A stretch of DNA of 64,000 bases from positions 303,960 through 367,959 of the forward strand of contig NZ_JAQQPS010000002.1 of NCBI RefSeq assembly GCF_036688685.1. Direction: 5' to 3'. This document shows positions 39,404-47,354 of the stretch, piece by piece. The translations under genes and the position numbers were made by a program. The stretch is from JALYUM01 sp036688685. Lineage in GTDB: Bacteria; Pseudomonadota; Gammaproteobacteria; Burkholderiales; Burkholderiaceae_D. The notes under the pieces were generated by a model. The model was not told where the DNA came from. It saw only the letters and a program-made list of their open reading frames with translations, and searched no databases. Position 1 is the stretch's first letter; the number at the start of each line of letters is the position of its first letter.

Positions 39404-39826
39404 ATGTCCGAAGCCGTGAAAGAGGTTCCTAAAAAGGAGCGGCCGGTGTTCCGTAATACTAATATTACAGAGCTCAGCAATTACCGTATGCCGCCATCGG
39501 CGATCGTGTCCATCCTGCACCGCATCAGCGGCGCCGGCATGTTCCTGATGCTGCCATTCCTGCTGTATTTGTTCCAGTTGAGCTTGCTGTCGGAATCGAC
39601 CTTCATGCAATTCAAGGGCGTGCTGGAGCATCCGGTCGCCAAGATCCTGGTGCTGGGCCTGTCGTGGGCTTACCTGCACCACTTCTGCGCTGGCGTGCGT
39701 CACCTGTTCATGGACAACCACTTTGCGCTCGACAAAGACGGCTCGCGCATGACCGCCAAGAGCGTGCTGATCGTAAGCTTGCTGCTGACCGTCGCGGTTG
39801 GCCTGAAACTGTTCGGAGTATTTTAA
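39404..39826 (+). CDS. sdhC: Succinate dehydrogenase cytochrome b556 subunit
   Basis: The 140-residue membrane anchor has three hydrophobic helices and the family motif SILHRISGAGMF plus the heme-ligand histidine in LHHFCAGVRHL. It holds heme b and the quinone site of complex II with SdhD. GGGGAGG is a near-perfect ribosome-binding site 6 bases before the ATG. It is the first gene of sdhCDAB. Confidence 0.96.
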   Translation: MSEAVKEVPKKERPVFRNTNITELSNYRMPPSAIVSILHRISGAGMFLMLPFLLYLFQLSLLSESTFMQFKGVLEHPVAKILVLGLSWAYLHHFCAGVRHLFMDNHFALDKDGSRMTAKSVLIVSLLLTVAVGLKLFGVF

Positions 39827-39828
39827 TC

Positions 39829-40197
39829 ATGGCATCCAAAAACAACATCGGCCAGAATCGTCTCGTCGTCGGCGCCCACTATGGCCTGCGCGACTGGCTG
39901 GCCCAACGCCTCACCGCCATCGTCATGGCGATCTACACCGTTGTGCTGCTGGGTCTGTTCCTGACCGGCCAAAACTTTTCGTATGAAGGCTGGGCTGGCC
40001 TGTTTGCCCGGCAATGGTTCAAACTGTTCACGATGGTCACCCTGTTCGGCCTGTTTTATCACGCCTGGGTCGGCATGCGCGACATCTCGATGGACTATTG
40101 CAAGAAAGCCGGCCTGCGCCTGATCCTGCAAGTCGTCGTCGTCGTGTGGTTGCTCGCCTGCGCCACGTGGACGGTACAAATTCTCTGGAGCGTGTAA
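39829..40197 (+). CDS. sdhD: Succinate dehydrogenase hydrophobic membrane anchor subunit
   Basis: The 122-residue protein has three membrane helices, with WLAQRLTAIVMAIYT at the first and HAWVGMRDISMDY carrying the heme-ligand histidine and the quinone-site region. The ATG at 39829 follows the sdhC stop by 2 bases, and the sdhA start follows its stop by 2 bases, so the subunits are tightly coupled. Confidence 0.96.
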   Translation: MASKNNIGQNRLVVGAHYGLRDWLAQRLTAIVMAIYTVVLLGLFLTGQNFSYEGWAGLFARQWFKLFTMVTLFGLFYHAWVGMRDISMDYCKKAGLRLILQVVVVVWLLACATWTVQILWSV

Positions 40198-40199
40198 TC

Positions 40200-41978
40200 G
40201 TGGCAGCAATCAAAACTGCAATTCCTACCCGCCGCTTCGATGCGGTGATCATTGGCGCCGGCGGTTCCGGCATGCGTGCTTCGCTGCAACTGGCGGAAGC
40301 CGGCCTGAACGTGGCCGTGCTGTCGAAGGTCTTCCCGACCCGCTCGCACACCGTGGCAGCGCAGGGCGGCATCGGCGCGTCGCTCGGCAATATGTCCGAG
40401 GACGACTGGTACTGGCACATGTTCGACACCGTCAAGGGTGGCGACTACCTGGGTGACCAGGATGCGATCGAATTCATGTGCCGCGAAGCACCAAAGGTCG
40501 TCTACGAGCTGGAACACTTCGGCATGCCGTTCGACCGCAATCCGGATGGCACGATTTACCAGCGTCCATTCGGCGGCCACACCGCCAACTTCGGTGAAAA
40601 GCCAGTGCAGCGCGCCTGTGCCGCGGCCGACCGTACCGGCCACGCCTTGCTGCACACGCTGTACCAGCGCAACGTGCGCGCCCGTACCCACTTTTTTGTC
40701 GAGTGGATGGCCATCGACCTGATCCGTGATGCCGAAGGCGATATCGTCGGCGTCGTGGCGCTGGAAATGGAAACCGGCGAATGCATGATCCTGGAAGCGA
40801 AGACGACGATTCTCGCCACCGGTGGTGCCGGCCGTATCTTCGCCGCGTCGACCAATGCCTTCATTAACACCGGCGACGGCATGGGCATGGCGGCACGCGC
40901 CGGCCTGCCACTGCAAGACATGGAGTTCTGGCAATTCCACCCGACCGGCGTGGCCGGCGCGGGCGTGTTGATTACCGAAGGCGTGCGCGGCGAAGGCGGC
41001 ATCCTGATCAATAGCCAGGGTGAGCGCTTCATGGAGCGCTATGCGCCAACCCTGAAAGATCTGGCCCCGCGCGACTTCGTGTCGCGTTCGATGGATCAGG
41101 AAATCAAGGAAGGCCGCGGCTGCGGCCCGAACAAGGACTACGTCATGCTCGACCTGCGCCATATCGGCGCCGACGTCATCCAGAAGCGTTTGCCTTCCAT
41201 CCTGGAAATTGGCCACAAGTTCGCCAACGTCGATGCAACCAAGGAACCGATCCCGGTCGTGCCGACGATTCACTACCAGATGGGCGGTATTCCAACGAAC
41301 ATCCACGGCCAGGTGGTCTCGCCGAAAGACGGCAACCCGGTGGCAGTGGTCAATGGCCTGTACGCAATCGGCGAGTGCGCCTGCGTGTCGGTGCACGGCG
41401 CCAACCGCCTCGGTACCAACTCGCTGCTCGATTTGCTGGTGTTTGGCCGCGCCGCCGGCAACCACGTGGTTGCCTCGAAGCTGAAAGAGCGTTCGAACAA
41501 GCCGTTGCCAGCCGATGCCTCGGATTACGCCATGGGTCGCCTGAACAAGCTTGAAACGGCCACCGGCACGGAAAAAGTGCAGGGCGTCGCCAACGACATC
41601 CGCTCCACGATGCAGAAGTATTGCAGTGTGTTCCGCAGCGATGCACTGCTCACGCAGGGCGTCAAGGAAATCATGGTGCTCGACGAACGCCGCAAGCACG
41701 TTTCGTTCAAGGACAAGTCGAAGGTCTTCAATACGGCGCGCGTCGAAGCGCTGGAACTGGACAACCTGATCGAGACCGCCAAGGCAACCATCGTATCGGC
41801 CCAGGCCCGTAAAGAATCGCGCGGCGCCCACGCGCACGGCGATTTCGAAGCCCGCGACGATGCCAACTGGATGAAGCACACGCTGTGGTACTCCGAGAAC
41901 AACCGTCTCGATTACAAGCCAGTGATCACCAAGCCTTTGACGGTCGACACCTTCAAGCCTAAAGCACGTACATTCTAA
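40200..41978 (+). CDS. sdhA: Succinate dehydrogenase flavoprotein subunit
   Basis: The 592-residue FAD subunit oxidises succinate to fumarate. FAD-binding GAGGSGMRAS, the histidine of the covalent flavin link in SHTVAAQGG, and catalytic and substrate residues in HGANRLGTNSLLDLLVFG (quoted as HGANRLGTNSL) are present. The start is a GTG; the spacing from sdhD and a match to the usual N-terminus support it. Confidence 0.97.
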   Translation: MAAIKTAIPTRRFDAVIIGAGGSGMRASLQLAEAGLNVAVLSKVFPTRSHTVAAQGGIGASLGNMSEDDWYWHMFDTVKGGDYLGDQDAIEFMCREAPKVVYELEHFGMPFDRNPDGTIYQRPFGGHTANFGEKPVQRACAAADRTGHALLHTLYQRNVRARTHFFVEWMAIDLIRDAEGDIVGVVALEMETGECMILEAKTTILATGGAGRIFAASTNAFINTGDGMGMAARAGLPLQDMEFWQFHPTGVAGAGVLITEGVRGEGGILINSQGERFMERYAPTLKDLAPRDFVSRSMDQEIKEGRGCGPNKDYVMLDLRHIGADVIQKRLPSILEIGHKFANVDATKEPIPVVPTIHYQMGGIPTNIHGQVVSPKDGNPVAVVNGLYAIGECACVSVHGANRLGTNSLLDLLVFGRAAGNHVVASKLKERSNKPLPADASDYAMGRLNKLETATGTEKVQGVANDIRSTMQKYCSVFRSDALLTQGVKEIMVLDERRKHVSFKDKSKVFNTARVEALELDNLIETAKATIVSAQARKESRGAHAHGDFEARDDANWMKHTLWYSENNRLDYKPVITKPLTVDTFKPKARTF

Positions 41979-41992
41979 AGACAGGTCACACC

Positions 41993-42703
41993 ATGACACG
42001 CACAGTACAACTCAAGATTTACCGTTACGATCCGGACAAGGATGCCAAGCCGTACATGCAGGACGTCACCGTCGAACTGCAGGACAGCGACAAGATGCTG
42101 CTCGACGCCATCCAGCGCATCAAGGCTGACGTCGATGACACGCTGAGCCTGCGCCGCTCGTGCCGCGAAGGCGTGTGCGGTTCGGACGCGATGAACATCA
42201 ACGGCAAGAACGGTCTGGCCTGCACCACCAACCTGAACGAACTGACCCAGCCGATCGTGCTGCGTCCGCTGCCAGGCTTGCCGGTCATCCGCGACCTGAT
42301 CGTCGACATGACGCAGTTCTTCAAGCAGTACGATTCGATCAAGCCGTACCTGATCAACGATTCGATCCGCCCTGAAAAAGAGCGCCTGCAAACGCCAACC
42401 GAGCGCGAAGAGCTCGACGGCCTGTACGAGTGCATCCTGTGCGCTTGCTGCTCGACGTCGTGCCCGTCGTTCTGGTGGAATCCGGACAAATTCGTGGGGC
42501 CAGCCGGCCTGCTGCAAGCCTACCGTTTCATCGCCGACTCGCGCGACGAAGCCACCGCCCAGCGCCTCGATAACCTGGAAGACCCGTATCGTTTGTTCCG
42601 CTGCAAGTCGATCATGAACTGTGTGGATGTGTGCCCGAAGGGTCTCAATCCAAACAAGGCGATTGGCAAGATCAAGGAAATGCTGGTTCGACGCGCGATC
42701 TAA
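41993..42703 (+). CDS. sdhB: Succinate dehydrogenase iron-sulfur subunit
   Basis: The 236-residue protein carries the three iron-sulfur clusters of complex II: the [2Fe-2S] ligands in SCREGVCGSDAM with a later Cys, and the two ferredoxin-type Cys groups CILCACCSTSCP and CVDVCPKGLNP. It passes electrons from the flavin to quinone. Last gene of the sdh operon before a repeat-rich gap. Confidence 0.97.
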   Translation: MTRTVQLKIYRYDPDKDAKPYMQDVTVELQDSDKMLLDAIQRIKADVDDTLSLRRSCREGVCGSDAMNINGKNGLACTTNLNELTQPIVLRPLPGLPVIRDLIVDMTQFFKQYDSIKPYLINDSIRPEKERLQTPTEREELDGLYECILCACCSTSCPSFWWNPDKFVGPAGLLQAYRFIADSRDEATAQRLDNLEDPYRLFRCKSIMNCVDVCPKGLNPNKAIGKIKEMLVRRAI

Positions 42704-42723
42704 GTGGTGCAATCGTAAGTGTT

Positions 42724-42832
42724 ATGGGTCCCCGCCTTCGCGGGGATGACGTTTCGAAGCCGCTAGCCTCAAAACTGTCATCCCTCGCACTGCTCGGAAT
42801 GACTTCCCGCGCAGGCGGGAACCTATATCACC
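42724..42832. repeat. REP-like palindromic repeat locus 3
   Basis: GGGTCCCCGCC-TTCG-CGGGGATGACG and an inverted partner TTCCCGCGCAGGCGGGAACC flank an 80-base interval after sdhB. These are the same palindrome family as loci 1 and 2 and sit between sdhB and sdhE. They may act as transcript 3' stabilisers or simply be dispersed repeats. Confidence 0.7.
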
Positions 42833-42974
42833 TCAACTTTTGGCCGCAATAGAAGCAAAAAACAGCACGACCGTGCACTAAGTAGCTAAATAATAAATAC
42901 AGTATTAGTACCGTACTGCCTGAATTTGGCAGACGGCGTATGATGTTGACCCAACAACGGACTCTCGTGTGCTT

Positions 42975-43247
42975 ATGCCGCAAAACGCGCATCAATCTGA
43001 CCCTGCCAACCGCACGCGCTTGCGCTGGCGCGCCCGCCGGGGTTTGCTCGAAAACGACCTGATCCTCACGCGCTTCCTCGATGCGCATGAAGAAGATCTG
43101 ACTGACGACGACGTCGATGCGCTGACGCGCTTGCTGGACCTGGCGGACAACCCGCTGCTGGATCTGGTGCTGGCCCGCACCGAGCCCGAAGGTGAGGTCG
43201 ACCTGCCGCATGTACATGCCTTGCTGGCGCGCTTGCGGAAAGCGTAG
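42975..43247 (+). CDS. sdhE: FAD assembly factor SdhE
   Basis: The 90-residue protein has the family core RLRWRARRGLLENDLILTRF (RGxxE motif, RRGLLEND) used to attach FAD to SdhA. A TTG/GTG-type start at 42969 is possible, but the ATG at 42975 is preferred. It lies between sdhB and gltA, the usual place in betaproteobacteria. Confidence 0.92.
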   Translation: MPQNAHQSDPANRTRLRWRARRGLLENDLILTRFLDAHEEDLTDDDVDALTRLLDLADNPLLDLVLARTEPEGEVDLPHVHALLARLRKA

Positions 43248-43302
43248 AGCGAAACTCCGATTTCGTGTTTTTTTGAAGATTCACCTCCAAGAAGGAAGTG
43301 CC

Positions 43303-44604
43303 ATGAATATTTCTGATACCAAAGCCACCCTGTCGTTCTCGGATGGCAGCGCGCCGATCGACATGCCGATTTACAAGGGCACCGTTGGCCCTGACGTCAT
43401 CGACATCCGCAAATTGTACGGCGCGACTGGCAAATTCACTTACGATCCAGGTTTCATGTCGACTGCGGCGTGTAACTCGGCCATCACCTATATCGATGGC
43501 GACAAGGGCGAGCTGCTGTATCGCGGCTATCCGATCGAACAACTGGCGGTCAATTGCGACTTCCTGGAAACGTGCTACCTGCTGCTCAAAGGCGAGCTGC
43601 CAAACGCCGTCGACAAGCAGAAGTTCACCGAAACGGTCACCAAGCACACCATGGTGCACGACCAGATGCAATACTTCTTCCGCGGCTTCCGCCGTGACGC
43701 CCACCCGATGGCGGTGCTGGTCGGCACCGTCGGCGCACTGTCGTCGTTTTACCATGACTCGCTCGACATCAACGATCCGGAACAGCGCGATATCTCCGCC
43801 ATCCGCCTGATCGCCAAGCTGCCGACCCTGGTCGCCATGGCGTACAAGTACAACGTCGGCCAGCCCTTCGTGTACCCGCGCAACGACCTGTCGTATGCCG
43901 CCAACTTCATGTACATGATGTTTGCCAACCCGTGCGAAGAATACAAAGTCAACGACGTGCTGGTGCGCGCCCTCGACCGTATCCTGACCCTGCACGCCGA
44001 CCACGAGCAGAACGCATCGACCTCGACCGTCCGCCTGGCCGGTTCGTCGGGCGCCAACCCGTTCGCCTGTATCGCAGCCGGCATCGCCTGCCTGTGGGGC
44101 CCTGCCCACGGCGGCGCCAACGAAGCTGCACTGAATATGCTGAAAGAAATCGGCACCGTCGAGAACATCCCGGCCTTCATCGAGAAGGTCAAGGACAAGA
44201 ACTCCGGCGTCAAGCTGATGGGCTTCGGTCACCGCGTGTACAAAAACTTCGACCCACGCGCCAAGCTGATGCGTGAAACCTGCCACGAAGTGCTGGAAGA
44301 GATGGGCCTGCAGGATGACCCGCTGTTCAAGCTGGCCATGGCCCTGGAAAAGATCGCACTCGAAGACGAATACTTCGTGTCGCGCAAACTCTACCCGAAC
44401 GTCGACTTCTACTCTGGCATCGTCCAATCCGCACTGGGCATCCCGGTGTCGCTGTTCACCGGCATCTTCGCCATGGCCCGTACGGTCGGCTGGATCGCTC
44501 AGTGGAACGAAATGATCGCCGATCCTGAACAGAAAATCGGTCGTCCACGCCAGCTGTTCGTCGGTGAGACGAGCCGTGACGTGAAGCCGATCGAGCAGCG
44601 TTAA
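43303..44604 (+). CDS. gltA: Citrate synthase (type II)
   Basis: The 433-residue enzyme condenses acetyl-CoA and oxaloacetate. Active-site His in WGPAHGGANE and GFGHRVYKNFDPR and the Asp in NVDFYSG are clear. GAAGGA precedes the ATG. It is followed by a strong terminator, ending the TCA cluster. Confidence 0.97.
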   Translation: MNISDTKATLSFSDGSAPIDMPIYKGTVGPDVIDIRKLYGATGKFTYDPGFMSTAACNSAITYIDGDKGELLYRGYPIEQLAVNCDFLETCYLLLKGELPNAVDKQKFTETVTKHTMVHDQMQYFFRGFRRDAHPMAVLVGTVGALSSFYHDSLDINDPEQRDISAIRLIAKLPTLVAMAYKYNVGQPFVYPRNDLSYAANFMYMMFANPCEEYKVNDVLVRALDRILTLHADHEQNASTSTVRLAGSSGANPFACIAAGIACLWGPAHGGANEAALNMLKEIGTVENIPAFIEKVKDKNSGVKLMGFGHRVYKNFDPRAKLMRETCHEVLEEMGLQDDPLFKLAMALEKIALEDEYFVSRKLYPNVDFYSGIVQSALGIPVSLFTGIFAMARTVGWIAQWNEMIADPEQKIGRPRQLFVGETSRDVKPIEQR

Positions 44605-44627
44605 TCATTGGCTTTTGCGGTAAACAG

Positions 44628-44653
44628 AAAGCGGACTTCGGTCCGCTTTTTAT
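44628..44653 (+). terminator. Rho-independent terminator of gltA
   Basis: AAAGCGGAC/GTCCGCTTT with a TTCG tetraloop is followed by TTATTT, 23 bases after the gltA stop. Confidence 0.9.
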
Positions 44654-44775
44654 TTGTCGTGACAGTGCGCGAACCATTTACAGGTGAGCAGTGCATTGTA
44701 GAAGAGGCCACCATGCGAGTCCTCTCATCGTTTATATAATATACTTTCAATCAATATGTTAACGAGAGAGATGGT

Positions 44776-44991
44776 ATGGCTAATCTGAACGCGGTCGCGT
44801 GGCGCCGGATCGGGCGTGTGTTTGGCGGAGTCCTGGTTTGCACCGCAATTATCAGCATTGGACACTGGCATCGCGTTGGCAGCCTCGACGCACACGATGT
44901 GGAAACCATGGGCGCGTTGTCGGTGGCGAGTATCGTTGTGGCGTATGCCGTCGAACGCGTGCGCCTGGTCAGGCGACGCAAGGCAGGCTAG
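44776..44991 (+). CDS. Small membrane protein of unknown function
   Basis: The 71-residue protein has two hydrophobic segments (about 12-30 and 43-60) with basic ends, suggesting a two-helix inner-membrane protein. No family is recognised. A GAGAGA ribosome-binding site lies 8 bases upstream, and an AT-rich stretch with TATAATATA around 44735 could be its promoter. It stands alone between two terminators. Confidence 0.55.
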   Translation: MANLNAVAWRRIGRVFGGVLVCTAIISIGHWHRVGSLDAHDVETMGALSVASIVVAYAVERVRLVRRRKAG

Positions 44992-45003
44992 GGAGAGCTG
45001 CAC

Positions 45004-45033
45004 GGAAAAAAGCGGACCGCGGTCCGCTTTTTC
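45004..45033. terminator. Bidirectional terminator
   Basis: GGAAAAAAGCGGACC/GGTCCGCTTTTTC forms an AT-flanked GC stem between two converging genes (44776-44991 plus and 45062-45310 minus). Confidence 0.85.
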
Positions 45034-45061
45034 ATGCATGGCAGGATCGGAACCCTGCCGC

Positions 45062-45310
45062 CTATTTGTAAAACGCTTCGACCTTGCCCTTCAGTTTGAT
45101 GAGCATCGAGCGGCCCTGGCGGTCGACGGTCTTGCCGGCGGCAACCTTGATCCAGCCTTCGGACAGGCAGTACTCTTCGACGTCGGTGCGTTCCTTGTCG
45201 TTGAACTTGATGCCGATCTCGTGTTCGAAGATGGCGGCCACGTGGTGCGGGCTGCGGGGATCGATCGACAGGCGGTCGGGAAGGGGCGGGAGTGGAGTGG
45301 TATCGGTCAT
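45062..45310 (-). CDS. DUF3297 family protein
   Basis: The 82-residue protein matches the DUF3297 family (LSIDPRSPHHVAAIFEHEIGI and VEEYCLSEGWIKV, quoted in parts), a small conserved proteobacterial protein of unknown function. The start is the second Met (MTDTT). There is no signal peptide or membrane segment. It converges with the small membrane protein gene. Confidence 0.85.
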   Translation of the reverse strand: MTDTTPLPPLPDRLSIDPRSPHHVAAIFEHEIGIKFNDKERTDVEEYCLSEGWIKVAAGKTVDRQGRSMLIKLKGKVEAFYK

Positions 45311-45363
45311 GGGTCGCAATTATCCATGATTCCGCGCCGCGGCGCGAGTGTTGTGGAGCGGTG

Positions 45364-45708
45364 TCAGTTGCACCGGCCGCGCAAAGCCGCGAGCGCCAGG
45401 AAGGGGAGCGTCAGCACACCCCCAACGGCCAGCGGCCCGATGTTGGTCGGCTGGTGTTTCAATCCGTCCGGCCCCACGCAGGCGGGCACGCGGGCGTCGT
45501 CCATCGCGTCCGCCAGGCCCCGGTACGGCGCGGCGCTCAGCACAGTGACTTTGCCGCCCAGGGGCGGTGCCGGATCGCCGGCGACGGCCTGCCTGACGGC
45601 GGCGCGGATCACGCCAGGGTCGCGCAGGCGCGCGCTGAGCGTCGATGGGAGCGCCAGCGGATCGGCAGGGAGGGTGGCCAGGGTGGCCGCGAGCAGGGCT
45701 GAGAGCAT
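45364..45708 (-). CDS. Hypothetical exported or membrane-linked protein
   Basis: The 114-residue protein has an N-terminal hydrophobic signal-like segment (MLSALLAATLATL) and a C-terminal hydrophobic segment (IGPLAVGGVLTLPFLALAAL) followed by a short basic tail, resembling a bitopic or surface-anchored protein. The GGAAG before the ATG at 45708 supports the start. No known family is recognised, and no partner gene is evident. The neighbour across a 125-bp gap runs the other way. Confidence 0.5.
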   Translation of the reverse strand: MLSALLAATLATLPADPLALPSTLSARLRDPGVIRAAVRQAVAGDPAPPLGGKVTVLSAAPYRGLADAMDDARVPACVGPDGLKHQPTNIGPLAVGGVLTLPFLALAALRGRCN

Positions 45709-45833
45709 GGAAGACCTTCCAATGATGAGTTGCAACTGTACCAAAACTTCCGCTTGTGCGGCCCTGTTGAATGAAAAGTAAATGTTGTTCCGTGTACAAT
45801 GTTCCTACCCTTAGCCGAACCCCGAGAGTGCCC

Positions 45834-46343
45834 ATGAAACCGCTGATTCAACGTTTTTTCCTCGGCTGCTTGCTGCTGGCCAGTTGCGCCGCCCAAGCCC
45901 AGGCACCGGCCGACCCCGATGCCGCGCTCAGGCAGCAAGTGAACGCCTTCGTGGACGGCTGGCATGAAGACGCCACCAATTCGCGGCCCGCTTTTTTCGA
46001 CAAGATGGCGAAGGACGGTGTCTACATCGGCACCGACAAGACCGAACTGTGGAAGCGCGACGCCTTCAAGGTGTGGGCCAAAAAAGCGTTCGAACGGCCC
46101 ACCGCGTGGGCATTCACGCCGATCCGCCGGAATGTGTACATGTCGCCGGATAAATCGGTGATCTGGTTCGACGAACTTCTTAAAACAAAGATGGGCATTT
46201 GCCAGGCCAGCGGCGTCATGCACAAGGTCGGCAACAGCTTCGAGATCGACCATTACCAGCTGTCGATCGCAGTGCCGAACGAAATCAGCAGCAAGGTGAT
46301 TGGCACCATCGGCGACTACGAAGCGCCCCTCGGGGCAAAATAG
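45834..46343 (+). CDS. SnoaL/NTF2-like lipoprotein
   Basis: The 170-residue protein has a lipoprotein signal peptide (LLLASC, lipobox L-A-S-C) and an NTF2-like fold: AFVDGWHEDAT, FDKMAKDGVYIGTD and IDHYQLSIAVPNE are typical of the SnoaL/DUF4440 family. Such proteins bind small molecules or act as enzymes; the role is unknown. It precedes gluQ by 11 bases, so they may be co-transcribed. Confidence 0.75.
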   Translation: MKPLIQRFFLGCLLLASCAAQAQAPADPDAALRQQVNAFVDGWHEDATNSRPAFFDKMAKDGVYIGTDKTELWKRDAFKVWAKKAFERPTAWAFTPIRRNVYMSPDKSVIWFDELLKTKMGICQASGVMHKVGNSFEIDHYQLSIAVPNEISSKVIGTIGDYEAPLGAK

Positions 46344-46354
46344 GTCTGCCGGCG

Positions 46355-47239
46355 ATGGCATACATCGGCCGCTTTGCCCCGTCCCCCAGCGGCCCGCTGC
46401 ATGCCGGTTCGCTGGTGGCGGCCGTGGCCAGCTACCTCGACGCACGCGCCCACCAGGGCACCTGGCTGATTCGTATCGAAGACATTGACGAAGTACGCAC
46501 GGCGCCCGGCGCGGCGCAGGACATCATCGCCACGCTGCGCGCGTTCGGCATGGAAGCGGACGGCGAGATTGTCTGGCAAAGCCGGCGCAAGGAACTTTAC
46601 CAGGCCGCCTTCGACCGGCTCGCTGCCCACGCCTACCCGTGCGGCTGCAACCGGCGCGAAATTGCCGATTCGCGCCTTGGCCTGGCCGCCGACGGCGCCG
46701 CGCTGTATCCGGGCGTCTGTCGCGACGGCGTGCCGCCCGGCCGCCCGGCGCGCAGCCTGCGCGTGCGCGTGCCCGAACCCGGGCAAGACCTGATCGTCTT
46801 CACCGACCGCCTGAGCGGCGAAATGCGCCAGCAGCTGGCCGCCGAATCGGGCGACTTCGTGCTGCGCCGCGCCGACGGCTACTGGGCGTATCAACTGGCG
46901 GTGGTGGTCGACGATGCGTTGCAAGGCATCACGGACGTCGTGCGCGGCGCCGATTTGCTCGATTCGACGCCGCGCCAGGTGTATTTGCAGCATCTGCTTG
47001 GCTACCCGACGCCGCGCTATCTGCACGTGCCGGTGCTGCGCAGCGCGACGGGCGAAAAACTCTCCAAGCAGACCGGTGCGCTGTCGATCGCGCCCGGCAA
47101 CGCCGTCGCTGCCGTGGAAGCGCTGCTGGTCGCCGCCCACTTTCTCGGCCTGCCAATGCAGCGCGCCCAGTCGGTCGACGCATTCTGGAAGGCCGCCATC
47201 GACGACTGGGCCGAGTTGCTGGACCTGCGCGGTGTCTGA
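46355..47239 (+). CDS. gluQ: Glutamyl-Q tRNA(Asp) synthetase
   Basis: The 294-residue truncated glutamyl-tRNA synthetase attaches glutamate to queuosine in tRNA-Asp. The signature HIGH is HAGS (16-19, in APSPSGPLHAGS), the KMSKS equivalent is KLSKQ, and the zinc site is C96/C98/Y118/C122. The anticodon-binding domain is absent, as expected. The ATG at 46355 begins the conserved MAYIGRFAPSP. Confidence 0.95.
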   Translation: MAYIGRFAPSPSGPLHAGSLVAAVASYLDARAHQGTWLIRIEDIDEVRTAPGAAQDIIATLRAFGMEADGEIVWQSRRKELYQAAFDRLAAHAYPCGCNRREIADSRLGLAADGAALYPGVCRDGVPPGRPARSLRVRVPEPGQDLIVFTDRLSGEMRQQLAAESGDFVLRRADGYWAYQLAVVVDDALQGITDVVRGADLLDSTPRQVYLQHLLGYPTPRYLHVPVLRSATGEKLSKQTGALSIAPGNAVAAVEALLVAAHFLGLPMQRAQSVDAFWKAAIDDWAELLDLRGV

Positions 47240-47354
47240 CGCTACCACCGCCCGCATGCAAACAGGTTGACGCACGGCTGAGCGGCCACTTACACTTGCG
47301 CCAATTTCGCGCGCCATGCTTGCCGCGATTCTGGCCAGGCGCAAGGAAATCAGG

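Noticed and set aside
40095..41999. Long antisense frame opposite sdhA
   Set aside because: Same reason: complete overlap with a certain gene, biased composition and no ribosome-binding site.
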